Below are positions 53,748-64,000 of a DNA stretch of 64,000 nt, in pieces (the first letter of the stretch is position 1; every line of letters begins with the position of its first letter). This DNA comes from Billgrantia saliphila (GTDB lineage Bacteria > Pseudomonadota > Gammaproteobacteria > Pseudomonadales > Halomonadaceae), in the NCBI RefSeq assembly GCF_002930105.1, contig NZ_PJRN01000016.1:1-64000 (forward strand). The letters run 5' to 3'. A program made the translations under genes and the position numbers. A model generated the notes under the pieces. The model saw only the letters and a list, made by a program, of their open reading frames with translations, had not been told where the DNA came from and searched no databases.

Positions 53748-55049
53748 ATGACAACGCTTTCCGCCACCCGCCTCGCCGGTCGGCGCATCCTGCTCGGCAT
53801 CAGCGCCGGCATAGCGGCTTACAAGAGCGCTCAGCTCGCGCGGCTACTCAAGCAGGCCGGCTGCGAGGTGCGCGTCGTCATGACCGAGGGCGCCCAGGCC
53901 TTCATCACGCCGCTGACACTGCAGGCACTGACCGGTGAGCCGGTGCGTACTTCGCTGCTCGACCCCGAGGCCGAAGCCGGCATGGGTCACATCGAACTGG
54001 CGCGCTGGGCCGAGACGATCCTGATCGCCCCGGCGACCGCCGACCTGATGGCACGCCTCGCCCAGGGCATGGCCGACGACCTGCTCACGACCCTGTGCCT
54101 GGCCAGCGACGCCGAGCGGCTGATGGCACCGGCCATGAATCAGGCCATGTGGCGCCATCCCGCTACACGGCGCAATGCGGCCCGCCTGCTGCACGACGGC
54201 TGGCGCCTGCTGGGGCCCGACAGCGGCGACCAGGCCTGCGGCGACGTGGGACCGGGCCGCATGCTCGAGCCCGAGGCGATCATGGCCGAACTCATCCGGC
54301 CGTCCGCCGAGGCAGCGCACGGCCAGGCTGCTCCGGCTCAGGATGCGCCAACCCAAGATGCTCCGGCCCAGGGTCTGCATATCGTGATCACCGCCGGCCC
54401 CACTCGGGAGCCCCTCGATCCGGTGCGCTACCTTTCCAATCACAGCTCGGGAAAGATGGGCTTCGCCCTGGCGGCGGCGGCAGCCGAACTCGGCGCCCGC
54501 GTCAGCCTGATCAGCGGCCCGGTGAGCCTGCCGACACCGGAAGGCGTGGCGCGCATCGACGTGGAAACGGCACTGCAGATGCACGAGGCGAGCCGCCGGC
54601 TGGTCGGCGGCTGCGATATCTTCGTCGGCTGCGCCGCGGTGGCCGACTATCGCGCGGAGGCTCTGGCCGAGCACAAGATCAAGAAGGTCGAGGGCGAAGA
54701 CGCCCTGACGCTGAGACTGGTAAAGAATCCGGATATCATTGCCGATATCGCCAATGAGCGGGACGCGGCGGGAGGGCGCCCCTTCGTGGTGGGCTTCGCC
54801 GCGGAAACCCGCGATTTGGAGGCCTACGCTCGCGACAAGCTCTCGCGCAAGCGCCTGGACATGATTGTCGCCAACGACGTTTCCAGCGCCGGGCTGGGGT
54901 TCGGCGCCGATGACAACGCCGCCTTGCTGCTGTGGCGCGATGGCGAGGGCGAGGGGGGCGAGAGCTTGCCGCCTCAGCCCAAGACTCAGCTGGCCAGGGC
55001 GGTGATCGAACGCGCGCTCGGCTGCCTGTCGGTCCGCCCGGTTCACTGA
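53748..55049 (+). CDS. coaBC: Bifunctional phosphopantothenoylcysteine decarboxylase/phosphopantothenate-cysteine ligase
   Basis: Two consecutive steps of coenzyme A synthesis. The N-terminal flavin decarboxylase has GISAGIAAYKSAQL (18-31), the catalytic His in GHIELARW, and PAMNQAMW. The C-terminal ligase has ITAGPTREPLDPVRYLSNHSSGKMG and KNPDIIA. The linker near residues 193-208 has a short Ala/Pro/Gln/Asp repeat (QDAPTQDAPAQ). CAGGAATT precedes the ATG. dut follows after 42 bases. Confidence 0.96.
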   Translation: MTTLSATRLAGRRILLGISAGIAAYKSAQLARLLKQAGCEVRVVMTEGAQAFITPLTLQALTGEPVRTSLLDPEAEAGMGHIELARWAETILIAPATADLMARLAQGMADDLLTTLCLASDAERLMAPAMNQAMWRHPATRRNAARLLHDGWRLLGPDSGDQACGDVGPGRMLEPEAIMAELIRPSAEAAHGQAAPAQDAPTQDAPAQGLHIVITAGPTREPLDPVRYLSNHSSGKMGFALAAAAAELGARVSLISGPVSLPTPEGVARIDVETALQMHEASRRLVGGCDIFVGCAAVADYRAEALAEHKIKKVEGEDALTLRLVKNPDIIADIANERDAAGGRPFVVGFAAETRDLEAYARDKLSRKRLDMIVANDVSSAGLGFGADDNAALLLWRDGEGEGGESLPPQPKTQLARAVIERALGCLSVRPVH

Positions 55050-55091
55050 ACGCCGCATTCCGAACGAAGCATCGAACGCAACGGAGTCCCG

Positions 55092-55574
55092 ATGTCCGAC
55101 ACGACACCAAGCCCGCAATCCGCTCGGCCTCGCCTGGAGGTCAAGCTGCTCGACGAGAGACTGCGCGACTATCTGCCCCGCTATGCCACCCTCGGTTCCG
55201 CAGGCATGGATCTGCGGGCGCTGCTCGACGAGCCGCTGACCCTCGAGCCCGGCCAGTGCGAACTGGTCCGCACGGGTCTCGCCGTGCATATCGGCGACCC
55301 CGGCCTGGCCGGCCTGATCCTGCCGCGCTCGGGGCTCGGTCATAAGCATGGCATCGTGCTGGGCAACCTGGTCGGGTTGATCGACTCCGATTACCAGGGT
55401 GAGCTGATGATCTCGACCTGGAACCGCGGCAACGCCCCGTTCGTGCTGGAGCCGTTCGAACGTCTCGCCCAGTATGTCCTGGTGCCGGTGGTCCAGGCCG
55501 AGCTCGACGTCGTCGACCGCTTCGAAGCCAGCCTGCGTGGCGAAGGCGGTTTCGGCAGCTCGGGCCGCCACTGA
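55092..55574 (+). CDS. dut: dUTP diphosphatase
   Basis: Hydrolyses dUTP to dUMP, keeping uracil out of DNA. All five trimeric dUTPase motifs are present: [32 protein letters not shown] and [11 protein letters not shown]. The 160-residue length is slightly above E. coli (151) owing to the N-terminus. ACGGAG lies before the ATG. coaBC–dut is a conserved pair. Confidence 0.97.
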   Translation: MSDTTPSPQSARPRLEVKLLDERLRDYLPRYATLGSAGMDLRALLDEPLTLEPGQCELVRTGLAVHIGDPGLAGLILPRSGLGHKHGIVLGNLVGLIDSDYQGELMISTWNRGNAPFVLEPFERLAQYVLVPVVQAELDVVDRFEASLRGEGGFGSSGRH

Positions 55575-55676
55575 CGATCGACCCAGCGAATGCCGGCCGC
55601 ACCAAGGATCGAAACCGGCCGCATCGCATCGCAACCTGGTCGCATTGACATTCATCCCACCTGACAAGGAAACGTT

Positions 55677-58027
<2,351 letters not shown>

Positions 58028-58075
58028 GGCCAATCACCTCGGCCTTCTCACTATAACCAGAAGACAAACATCGAC

Positions 58076-58690
58076 ATGACGCAGGCAACGCAATCGACCA
58101 GCCGGCGCGAGCAGATCCTCCAAGCGCTCGCCCTGATGCTGGAGGAGGACAGCGGTAAACGCATCACCATCGCGGCCCTGGCACGCCAGGTGGGCGTTTC
58201 CGAAGCCGCCCTCTACCGCCATTTCCCCAGCAAGGCCCGCATGTTCGAAGGGCTCATCGAGTTCATCGAGGAGACGCTGTTCGAGCGCATCAAGCGCATC
58301 CTCGACGAGGTCCCCGAGGCCGTGCCGCGCTGCGGCCAGATCCTCACGCTGCTGCTGGCCTTCGCCGAGAAGAACCCCGGGCTCTCGCGCCTGCTCGAAG
58401 GCGACGTACTGACCGGCGAAACCGCCCGGCTACGGCTGCGCATCCACCAGCTCTTCGAGCGCCTGGAGACGCAGCTCAAGCAGATCCTGCGCGAGGCGGA
58501 GCTGCGTGAGCGACGGCGCACCGTGCTGACGGTATCGGCCACGGCCAACCTGCTGATGGCCCACGCCGAGGGTTGCATCTCGCAATACGTGCGCAGCGAC
58601 TTCCAGCGCCGCCCCACCGAGCATTGGGACGATCAGTGGGCGCTGCTCTCGGCGCAGCTCATGCGCGAGCCTGCCACGCAGACCGCCTGA
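58076..58690 (+). CDS. slmA: Nucleoid occlusion factor SlmA
   Basis: A TetR-family DNA-binding protein of 204 residues that blocks FtsZ assembly over the nucleoid. The helix-turn-helix is [15 protein letters not shown] (about 42-56), followed by the SlmA-specific [17 protein letters not shown]. The usual downstream neighbour pyrE is absent; a terminator and rpoH follow. No strong ribosome site was found. Confidence 0.94.
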   Translation: MTQATQSTSRREQILQALALMLEEDSGKRITIAALARQVGVSEAALYRHFPSKARMFEGLIEFIEETLFERIKRILDEVPEAVPRCGQILTLLLAFAEKNPGLSRLLEGDVLTGETARLRLRIHQLFERLETQLKQILREAELRERRRTVLTVSATANLLMAHAEGCISQYVRSDFQRRPTEHWDDQWALLSAQLMREPATQTA

Positions 58691-58708
58691 GCCTCGCTCC
58701 AGACGCAC

Positions 58709-58734
58709 AAAGCCCCGGCCAAGGCCGGGGCTTT
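58709..58734. terminator. Bidirectional terminator between slmA and rpoH
   Basis: A 12-bp perfect stem (AAAGCCCCGGCC and complement) with a minimal loop is followed by GTCGTT on the plus strand and by GTGCG on the minus strand. The AAA/TTT ends of the stem serve as short U tracts for both convergent genes. Confidence 0.8.
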
Positions 58735-58756
58735 GTCGTTACGGCTGGCTCGCCGT

Positions 58757-59623
58757 TCACGCGGCCAGGGTGTCACCCAATTGCTGTCGGATCTTCTTCA
58801 TCGCATTCTTCTCGAGCTGACGAATGCGCTCGGCGGAAACGCCGTAGACATCAGCCAGTTCGTGCAGGGTGGCCTTGTCGTCGGCCAGCCAGCGACGCTG
58901 CAGGATATCGCGCGAGCGATCGTCCAACGCTTCCAGTGCCAACTGCAGACGGCGACTGGCGTCATCCTCCCAGTCGCTGTCCTCGAGCTGCACAGCGGGA
59001 TCCGCCTCGGCGTCGTCCAGGTAGTGGACCGGCGCCTGGTAGACGGTGTCCTCGTCCTCGCCCGGCGAGACATCGAAGCCGGCGTCGTGGGCCGCCAGGC
59101 GGCCTTCCATTTCGCGAACCACCTCGGGCTTGACGTCGAGGTCGCGGGCGATGGCATCGACCTCGTCGTTATTGAGCCAGGCCAGGCGCTTCTTGGCGCT
59201 GCGCAGGTTGAAGAACAGCTTGCGCTGGGCCTTGGTGGTGGCGATCTTCACGATCCGCCAGTTGCGCAGCACGAACTCGTGGATCTCGGCCTTGATCCAG
59301 TGTACGGCGAAGGAGACCAGGCGCACGCCCTGGTTAGGATCGAAGCGCTTGACGGCCTTCATCAGGCCCACGTTGCCTTCCTGAATCAGGTCGGCCTGGG
59401 GCAGGCCGTAACCGGAGTAACTGCGCGCGATATGTACGACGAAGCGTAGATGAGACAACACCAGACGACGCGCCGCCTCCAGATCACCCTCGTCGTGAAG
59501 GCGGAAGGCGAGCTCGCGCTCTTCCTCGGCGGTCAGCATGGGAATGCCGTTGACCGCCTGGATATACCCGTTGAGGTCATGCCCTGGAGAGAGTTGACCC
59601 ACCGGCAGAAGACTGGTGCTCAT
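58757..59623 (-). CDS. rpoH: RNA polymerase sigma-32 factor
   Basis: The heat-shock sigma factor. The ATG at 59623 gives 288 residues (E. coli 284). The RpoH box QRKLFFNLR is at 133-141; region 2 contains [19 protein letters not shown] and region 4 [15 protein letters not shown]. It follows ftsX as in E. coli. A sigma-E-like promoter lies 50 bases upstream. Confidence 0.97.
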   Translation of the reverse strand: MSTSLLPVGQLSPGHDLNGYIQAVNGIPMLTAEEERELAFRLHDEGDLEAARRLVLSHLRFVVHIARSYSGYGLPQADLIQEGNVGLMKAVKRFDPNQGVRLVSFAVHWIKAEIHEFVLRNWRIVKIATTKAQRKLFFNLRSAKKRLAWLNNDEVDAIARDLDVKPEVVREMEGRLAAHDAGFDVSPGEDEDTVYQAPVHYLDDAEADPAVQLEDSDWEDDASRRLQLALEALDDRSRDILQRRWLADDKATLHELADVYGVSAERIRQLEKNAMKKIRQQLGDTLAA

Positions 59624-59672
59624 TGCAGGTTGTCTCCCTTGTAAACCTGTTGTGCCATTCACAACCGCCTGA

Positions 59673-59699
59673 TTAGACGGACGCTATCGAAAAACGTTC
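59673..59699 (-). promoter_or_regulatory. Sigma-E-like promoter of rpoH
   Basis: GAAC (59699-59696) and TCTAA (59677-59673) are separated by 18 bases, the same spacing as GAAC–TCTGA in the E. coli rpoH P3 sigma-E promoter as recalled. The -35 reads GAACGT against the consensus GAACTT. It is the only promoter-like pair in the 180-base ftsX–rpoH gap that stands out. Confidence 0.5.
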
Positions 59700-59803
59700 A
59701 CTGCCTGGCGGAACCATCGTGGCAAAGGTCCGCTGGTGGCGCCAGTGCGACGACACCCTGGCGACGGGATGACGCAGTGGCGGCGCGAGCGGATTTCCGC
59801 TCT

Positions 59804-60778
59804 CTATCGCGGCCGAATCTCCGCGAGGTGCCGGCTTACGGCGATCCAGGCACCCAGCCAGCCCAATAGTGTACTGCACAATAACAGCATTGCCGAGCCC
59901 TCCGGGCCCAGTCGAGGCAAGGAGAAAGTGGCGCCGTAGCTGGCGGCCAGGGCGCTGACCGGCACCGTCAGCCATTGGTTGCCGAGCCCCAGCAGCCCCC
60001 AGGCGAGCAGGCCGCCACCGAGCCCGTACCAGGCACCGCTGTAGAGGAAGGGGCGGCGTACGAAGGCATGGGTGGCACCGATCAGCATCACCACCTCGAT
60101 CTCCTGGCGGCGACTTTCTACTGCCAGGCGTATGGTATTGCCCACGATCAGCAGCACGCCCAGGCCGAACAGTATCCCCAGCGCCAGCGCCAGGCGGCTG
60201 CCCAGTTCGGCCAGGTGTCGCAGCCGTTCGAGCCAAGCCAGGTCGAGACGCACCTCGTCGACGCCGGCCAGCGCCTCGAGTTCGCCTGCCAGCTCACGCA
60301 CCGCCTCGGGGGCCGGGTCGCTCGGCACCACCACGATGCTGGCCGGCAGTGGATTGTCCTCGAGCCGCTCAAGGGCGTCGTCCAGCCCCAGCGCCTGCTG
60401 AAACTCCGCCATGCCCTCGGCAGCCGAGATCAGCCGGATACTGCCCACGCCTTCCTGGGCGGCCACGGCCTCGCCGATACGCTCGGCCTGGGCCTCGTCC
60501 ACGTGCGGTTCCAGGTAGGCGGTCAGGGTCGCGCTCTCGTCCAGTTCGGCATCGAGCAGGCGGGCGCTGTCCAGTGCCAGCCACAGCGCCGCCGGTAGCA
60601 CCAAGGCGATGGCGATGGCCAGCATGGTCAGGAGACTGCCGATGGGCCGGCGCAGCAGCCGGCGGGCGCTATCCAGCACCATGGCGCGATGATGGCGAAG
60701 CCAGCCGCGAAAACGACTCGAGGAACGGGTGCGCTGGCTGCGGGCGCCGCGTGGCGGCGCGGGCGGCTGGCGACTCAT
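59804..60778 (-). CDS. ftsX: Cell division protein FtsX
   Basis: The four-helix membrane partner of FtsE, controlling peptidoglycan hydrolases at the septum. The 324-residue product has a basic cytoplasmic N-terminus (about 35 residues), helix one, a periplasmic domain (about 75-190), and three C-terminal helices with the NTIRLAVESRRQEIEVMMLIGAT-like motif. Its start overlaps the ftsE stop by four bases. Confidence 0.95.
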   Translation of the reverse strand: MSRQPPAPPRGARSQRTRSSSRFRGWLRHHRAMVLDSARRLLRRPIGSLLTMLAIAIALVLPAALWLALDSARLLDAELDESATLTAYLEPHVDEAQAERIGEAVAAQEGVGSIRLISAAEGMAEFQQALGLDDALERLEDNPLPASIVVVPSDPAPEAVRELAGELEALAGVDEVRLDLAWLERLRHLAELGSRLALALGILFGLGVLLIVGNTIRLAVESRRQEIEVVMLIGATHAFVRRPFLYSGAWYGLGGGLLAWGLLGLGNQWLTVPVSALAASYGATFSLPRLGPEGSAMLLLCSTLLGWLGAWIAVSRHLAEIRPR

Positions 60779-61443
60779 GCGGCCTCCTCGTCGGCCACCA
60801 GACGCCCGTCCCGCAGGCGCAGCACGCGATGGCGCAGCCGCGCGATCAGCGCCAGGTCGTGGCTGGCGATCATCACCGTGGTACCGATGCGATTGAAATC
60901 CTCGAACAGCGCCATGATGTCGGCCGAGAGCTGCGGGTCGAGATTGCCGGTGGGCTCGTCGGCGAGCAGTAGTGAAGGCTTGTTGACCACCGCCCGGGCG
61001 ATGCCCACGCGCTGCTGTTCACCGCCCGAGAGCTCGATCGGCAACGCCTTCTCGCGATGCAGCAGGCCGACCTTGTCGAGCGCCGCCCGCACCCGGCGCG
61101 CAGCCTCGCGCGGCTCGACGCCGCGAATCTCCAGCGGCAGCGCCACGTTGTGGTAGATGGAGCGATCCAGCAGCAGTTGGTGATCCTGGAACACCACACC
61201 GATCTGACGCCGGTAGAACGGCACCTGGCTAGGATGCAGACGGCCGATGTCGTGTCCGGCCACCAGCACGCGCCCGCGGGTCGGCCGCTCGAGCAGCATG
61301 ATCAGGCGTAGCAGCGAGCTCTTGCCGGCCCCCGAATGTCCGGTGAGAAAGACCATCTCGCCACGCCGCACGCGAAAGTCGATGTTGGCCAGCGCCTCGA
61401 AGCGCCCGCCGTATCGCTTCCCCACATGCTCGAACGCGATCAT
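60775..61443 (-). CDS. ftsE: Cell division ATP-binding protein FtsE
   Basis: An ABC ATPase of 222 residues. Walker A is TGHSGAGKSSL, the signature LSGGEQQRV and Walker B LLADEPTGNLD. It overlaps ftsY (four bases) and ftsX (four bases), forming the classical ftsYEX operon. Confidence 0.97.
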   Translation of the reverse strand: MIAFEHVGKRYGGRFEALANIDFRVRRGEMVFLTGHSGAGKSSLLRLIMLLERPTRGRVLVAGHDIGRLHPSQVPFYRRQIGVVFQDHQLLLDRSIYHNVALPLEIRGVEPREAARRVRAALDKVGLLHREKALPIELSGGEQQRVGIARAVVNKPSLLLADEPTGNLDPQLSADIMALFEDFNRIGTTVMIASHDLALIARLRHRVLRLRDGRLVADEEAA

Positions 61444-62804
61444 GACGAGGCGGCATCGCGCTCGTCGCCCTGATCGAAGAGGGCATCGACGAAATCGCGG
61501 GCCGCAAAGGGCCGCAGGTCATCCAGTCCCTCGCCCACCCCGATGAAGCGTATCGGGGTGCCGAGCTGCTTGGCCAGAGCGAAGATGATGCCGCCCTTGG
61601 CGGTACCGTCGAGCTTGGTCAGGGTGATGCCGGTCACCGTCACCGCCTCGTTGAAAGTATTGGCCTGGGCCAGCGCGTTCTGGCCGGTGCCGGCATCCAG
61701 CACCAGCATCACCTCGTGAGGCGCGCTGGCGTCGAGCTTGCCCATCACCCGGTGGACCTTCTTGAGCTCTTCCATCAGGTGGCCCTTGTTGTGCAGCCTG
61801 CCGGCGGTGTCGGCGATCAGCACGTCGACGCCCCGCGCCTTGGCCGCGGCCACCGCGTCGTAGACCACCGAGGCGCTGTCGGCGCCGGTGTGCTGGGCAA
61901 TCACCGGCACCTTGTTGCGCTCTCCCCAGACCTTGAGCTGCTCCACGGCCGCGGCGCGGAACGTGTCGCCCGCCGCCAGCATCACGCTACGCCCCTCGCG
62001 CTGGAAGCGTTGAGTCAGCTTGCCGATGGTGGTGGTCTTGCCGACACCGTTGACCCCCACGACCAGTATCACAAAGGGTCCTTCGCCCTTGGGCGGCAGC
62101 TCCAGCGGCTTGGCCACCGCATCGAGCATGATGGCGAGTTCGTCCTGCAGTGCGCGATAGAGCGCCTGAGGCTCCTTGAGCTCCTTGCGCGAGACGCGTG
62201 CGGTGAGCCGCTCGATGATCTCCGTGGTCGCCTCGATGCCTACGTCGGCCATCAACAGCTGGGTCTCGAGATCCTCGATCAGCTCGTCGTCGATCTGCTT
62301 CTTGCCGAGGAAGAGTCCGGAAATCCCCTCGGTGAGGTTGGCTCGGGTCTTGCCCAGGCCCGAGCGGATGCGCGCGAACCAGCCCTTCTTCTCGGCGACG
62401 GGTTTTTCCTGCGGCGGCGTGCGCTCCGGTACGGGTTCCACCGTCTCGGGCGCGGTGTCCGCTTCGGGCTCGGGCTCGGCCTCGGGGGCCAGCGCCTCTT
62501 TGCGCAGCGCGGCGTTCTCCTCCTCGTCGCTCAGCTCGTCAACCGCCTCGGTGCGCTCGCGCTCCTCCCCCGCGGCCGGACCGGCCATGGCGGCCTCCCC
62601 CGGCTGCGACTCCTCGTCGAGATCGGGCTCGGCCGGGGCCGGCTCGTGCGAGGGCCTTTCGCGGCTCCCGTCCGACGGAGTCGTGTCGGCTTCGGGCGGC
62701 GGCGATTCCCGCTCCGCCTCCTGTCGCTCCGGCGAGCGTTCTTCCTCTCGCTCCTGCCGTTCCTGCTGTTCCTGCTGTTTCTTGCGCTTGAAAAAACCGA
62801 ACAT
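61440..62804 (-). CDS. ftsY: Signal recognition particle receptor FtsY
   Basis: The SRP receptor GTPase at the inner membrane. The ATG at 62804 gives 454 residues. A basic N-terminal anchor (MFGFFKRKK) is followed by an acidic, Glu/Pro-rich A domain of about 130 residues with little conservation, then the NG domain with [22 protein letters not shown] and [10 protein letters not shown]. The frame extends to 62885 without family sequence and is rejected there. Confidence 0.97.
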   Translation of the reverse strand: MFGFFKRKKQQEQQERQEREEERSPERQEAERESPPPEADTTPSDGSRERPSHEPAPAEPDLDEESQPGEAAMAGPAAGEERERTEAVDELSDEEENAALRKEALAPEAEPEPEADTAPETVEPVPERTPPQEKPVAEKKGWFARIRSGLGKTRANLTEGISGLFLGKKQIDDELIEDLETQLLMADVGIEATTEIIERLTARVSRKELKEPQALYRALQDELAIMLDAVAKPLELPPKGEGPFVILVVGVNGVGKTTTIGKLTQRFQREGRSVMLAAGDTFRAAAVEQLKVWGERNKVPVIAQHTGADSASVVYDAVAAAKARGVDVLIADTAGRLHNKGHLMEELKKVHRVMGKLDASAPHEVMLVLDAGTGQNALAQANTFNEAVTVTGITLTKLDGTAKGGIIFALAKQLGTPIRFIGVGEGLDDLRPFAARDFVDALFDQGDERDAASS

Positions 62805-62894
62805 GGGGGGATTCAGCCTCACGGGTGAATGATCGTCACATCCTAACACTGCGCACCATGACTGTGGACAAGGCGACAGGTACAATTCGGCCGC

Positions 62895-63518
62895 ATGACC
62901 CGTCGCCGCTCTTCCTCACGTTCCCGACAACGCCCCGCCTCCCGCTCCACTCAGGGAAGCGGCCGCCTGCGCATCATCGGCGGCGAGTTTCGTCGTCGAT
63001 TGCTGCCGGTGCTCGACAGCCCCGGCCTGCGCCCCACGCCGGATCGGGTACGCGAGACGCTGTTCAATTGGCTGGCCGCAGCCACGCCGGGCGCCCGGGT
63101 GTTGGACCTGTTCGCCGGCACCGGTGCATTGGGGCTGGAGGCGCTCTCGCGCGGCGCCGCCGGGGCCCACTTCGTCGAGCGCGATGGCCACGTCGCCAGG
63201 GCATTGATCGAGAACCTGCAGACGCTGGGCGCCAGCGAGCGCGCCCGGGTCGACATCGCCGATGCCCTCGCTTTCCTGGCGGCCGGTCCCGGTAACGATG
63301 AAGACGTCACTCTGGCCTTCCTCGATCCGCCTTTCCGCCAGAACCTGGCCGAGCCCTGCTGCGCTCGGCTGGAGCAGGGCTGGCTCGCCGACGACGCCTT
63401 CATTTATCTGGAAACCGAATCCGAGCTGGCTCCATGTGTGCCCCCTACCTGGTCGCTGCACCGCGAGGTACGTGCCGGCGACAGCACCGGAAGGCTGTAC
63501 CGCCGGCTCGCGCCCTGA
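62895..63518 (+). CDS. rsmD: 16S rRNA (guanine-966-N2)-methyltransferase
   Basis: A 207-residue methyltransferase. The N-terminal 20 residues are Ser/Arg-rich, followed by RIIGGEFRRR, GLRPTPDRVRETLFNWL, the SAM motif DLFAGTGALGLEALSRGA and the catalytic DPPF. It diverges from ftsY over a 90-base gap, as in E. coli. Confidence 0.95.
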   Translation: MTRRRSSSRSRQRPASRSTQGSGRLRIIGGEFRRRLLPVLDSPGLRPTPDRVRETLFNWLAAATPGARVLDLFAGTGALGLEALSRGAAGAHFVERDGHVARALIENLQTLGASERARVDIADALAFLAAGPGNDEDVTLAFLDPPFRQNLAEPCCARLEQGWLADDAFIYLETESELAPCVPPTWSLHREVRAGDSTGRLYRRLAP

Positions 63519-63638
63519 CGAAACCCGCGTCGCCGCTCGGCGACGCTTGCCGTGCCGCCGCCCCCGGCGTTACGCTGCGCGACGGGTAATTCGGCGGGCA
63601 GGGGCCCGCCCCGGCAGGACGTATTTCAGGAGAAAAGG

Positions 63639-63830
63639 ATGAGCACCGAACTCTTCAACCGGCTCGAGCAGAAAGTCACCAGCGCCGTCGAGGCCCTGGA
63701 ACTGCTGAAAATGGAAGCCGAGGAGCTGCGCGAGGAAAACAGCCGCCTGAAGCAGGAGCGCGAGGACTGGGAGCGTCGCCTCACCGAACTGCTGGGCAAG
63801 TTCGACGAAGTGGACGCCGGTAGCCGCTGA
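63639..63830 (+). CDS. zapB: Cell division protein ZapB-like coiled coil
   Basis: A 63-residue, fully helical heptad-repeat protein (FNRLEQKVTSAVEALELLKME) ending in a short acidic tail. AGGAG lies six bases before the ATG at 63639. Length and sequence match ZapB, which stabilises the Z ring through ZapA. The alternative is another short coiled-coil protein; ZapB is the best fit. Confidence 0.8.
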   Translation: MSTELFNRLEQKVTSAVEALELLKMEAEELREENSRLKQEREDWERRLTELLGKFDEVDAGSR

Positions 63831-63878
63831 CGCCCGATTCGCCTGCAGCCTTAACCGCCTCGCCTCAGCCCACTGCCT

Positions 63879-64000
63879 TCAGGGTCGGCGCGACATCAGG
63901 ATGGCATCCTCCCGCTTCGCGCCGGCATCGCCCCCACCCGATACGGGCCCCAGGGGCGGGTAGTAACCGCGACGTCGTCCGTCCTCGTCGAAACCACAGC
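63879..64000 (-). CDS. rimI: C-terminal end of ribosomal protein S18 alanine N-acetyltransferase
   Basis: The last 40 codons of a frame that continues past the window edge end at TGA 63879-63881. The sequence GFDEDGRRRGYYP followed by REDAILM is the typical C-terminal GNAT motif of RimI (GF...RRGYYP...EDALLM). The rest of the gene lies beyond the window, so full identity is inferred from this tail alone. Confidence 0.65.
   Translation of the reverse strand, partial: CGFDEDGRRRGYYPPLGPVSGGGDAGAKREDAILMSRRP

Overview
The window is GC-rich, densely coded chromosomal DNA from a gammaproteobacterium, most likely a Halomonas-type member of the Halomonadaceae. That assignment is an inference. It rests on E. 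coli-like order in the envelope cluster combined with Pseudomonas-like arrangements (dapC–arsC-like–dapD–dapE with a long DapD; dut–algC–argB), on an NAD-type malic enzyme, and on the base composition. No tRNA, rRNA, prophage, IS transposase or CRISPR array was seen. Both ends cut a gene: DAHP synthase on the left and the tail of rimI on the right.

Layout. (1) 1–1400, minus: a truncated DAHP synthase behind an elaborate leader with two small aromatic-rich open frames and a transcription attenuator. (2) 1390–5872, minus: rho, then ubiD–fre–folM and a 42-residue membrane protein. ppx diverges from rho and meets tilS tail to tail. (3) 7841–28982, minus: the large conserved translation and envelope cluster, in transcription order rpsB, tsf, pyrH, frr, uppS, cdsA, dxr, rseP, bamA, skp, lpxD, fabZ, lpxA, lpxB, rnhB, dnaE, accA, tilS. 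(4) 29315–37150, plus: map, glnD, dapC, an ArsC-like gene, dapD, dapE and a hypothetical gene, covering nitrogen sensing and the succinylase lysine/diaminopimelate branch. (5) 37244–50934: stress, redox and central metabolism genes (membrane-anchored cold-shock protein, slyX, trxB, acnA, a lone iron-siderophore binding protein with a Fur-like site, malic enzyme, thiosulfate transporter, trpS, ald, and the rlmI–DUF2007–thioesterase operon). (6) 50961–51234: a transposase-less MITE-like insertion between mutM and rlmI. (7) 51234–64000: mutM, rpmG, rpmB and radC; coaBC, dut, algC, argB and slmA; rpoH behind a sigma-E-like promoter; ftsY–ftsE–ftsX; rsmD, zapB and rimI.

Most coding content is ordinary core genome. 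The unusual material is in non-coding DNA. The strongest signal is the DAHP synthase leader, where a Tyr-Trp-Tyr-Trp-Phe codon run precedes mutually exclusive hairpins and a terminator. A second aromatic-rich frame follows it and ends six bases before the enzyme start, with an RNA helix that can mask that start's ribosome binding site. Next come a dispersed intergenic hairpin family (three copies, with compensatory base changes), the MITE that carries one of those copies, and two different heptamer arrays side by side between slyX and trxB.

Several parts connect functionally. RseP, BamA and Skp belong to the envelope-stress circuit, and rpoH appears to be under sigma-E. LpxA, LpxD, LpxB and FabZ share precursors. 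DapC, DapD and DapE are three steps of one pathway. PyrH, Frr, EF-Ts and S2 sit together at the head of the growth-rate-controlled cluster.
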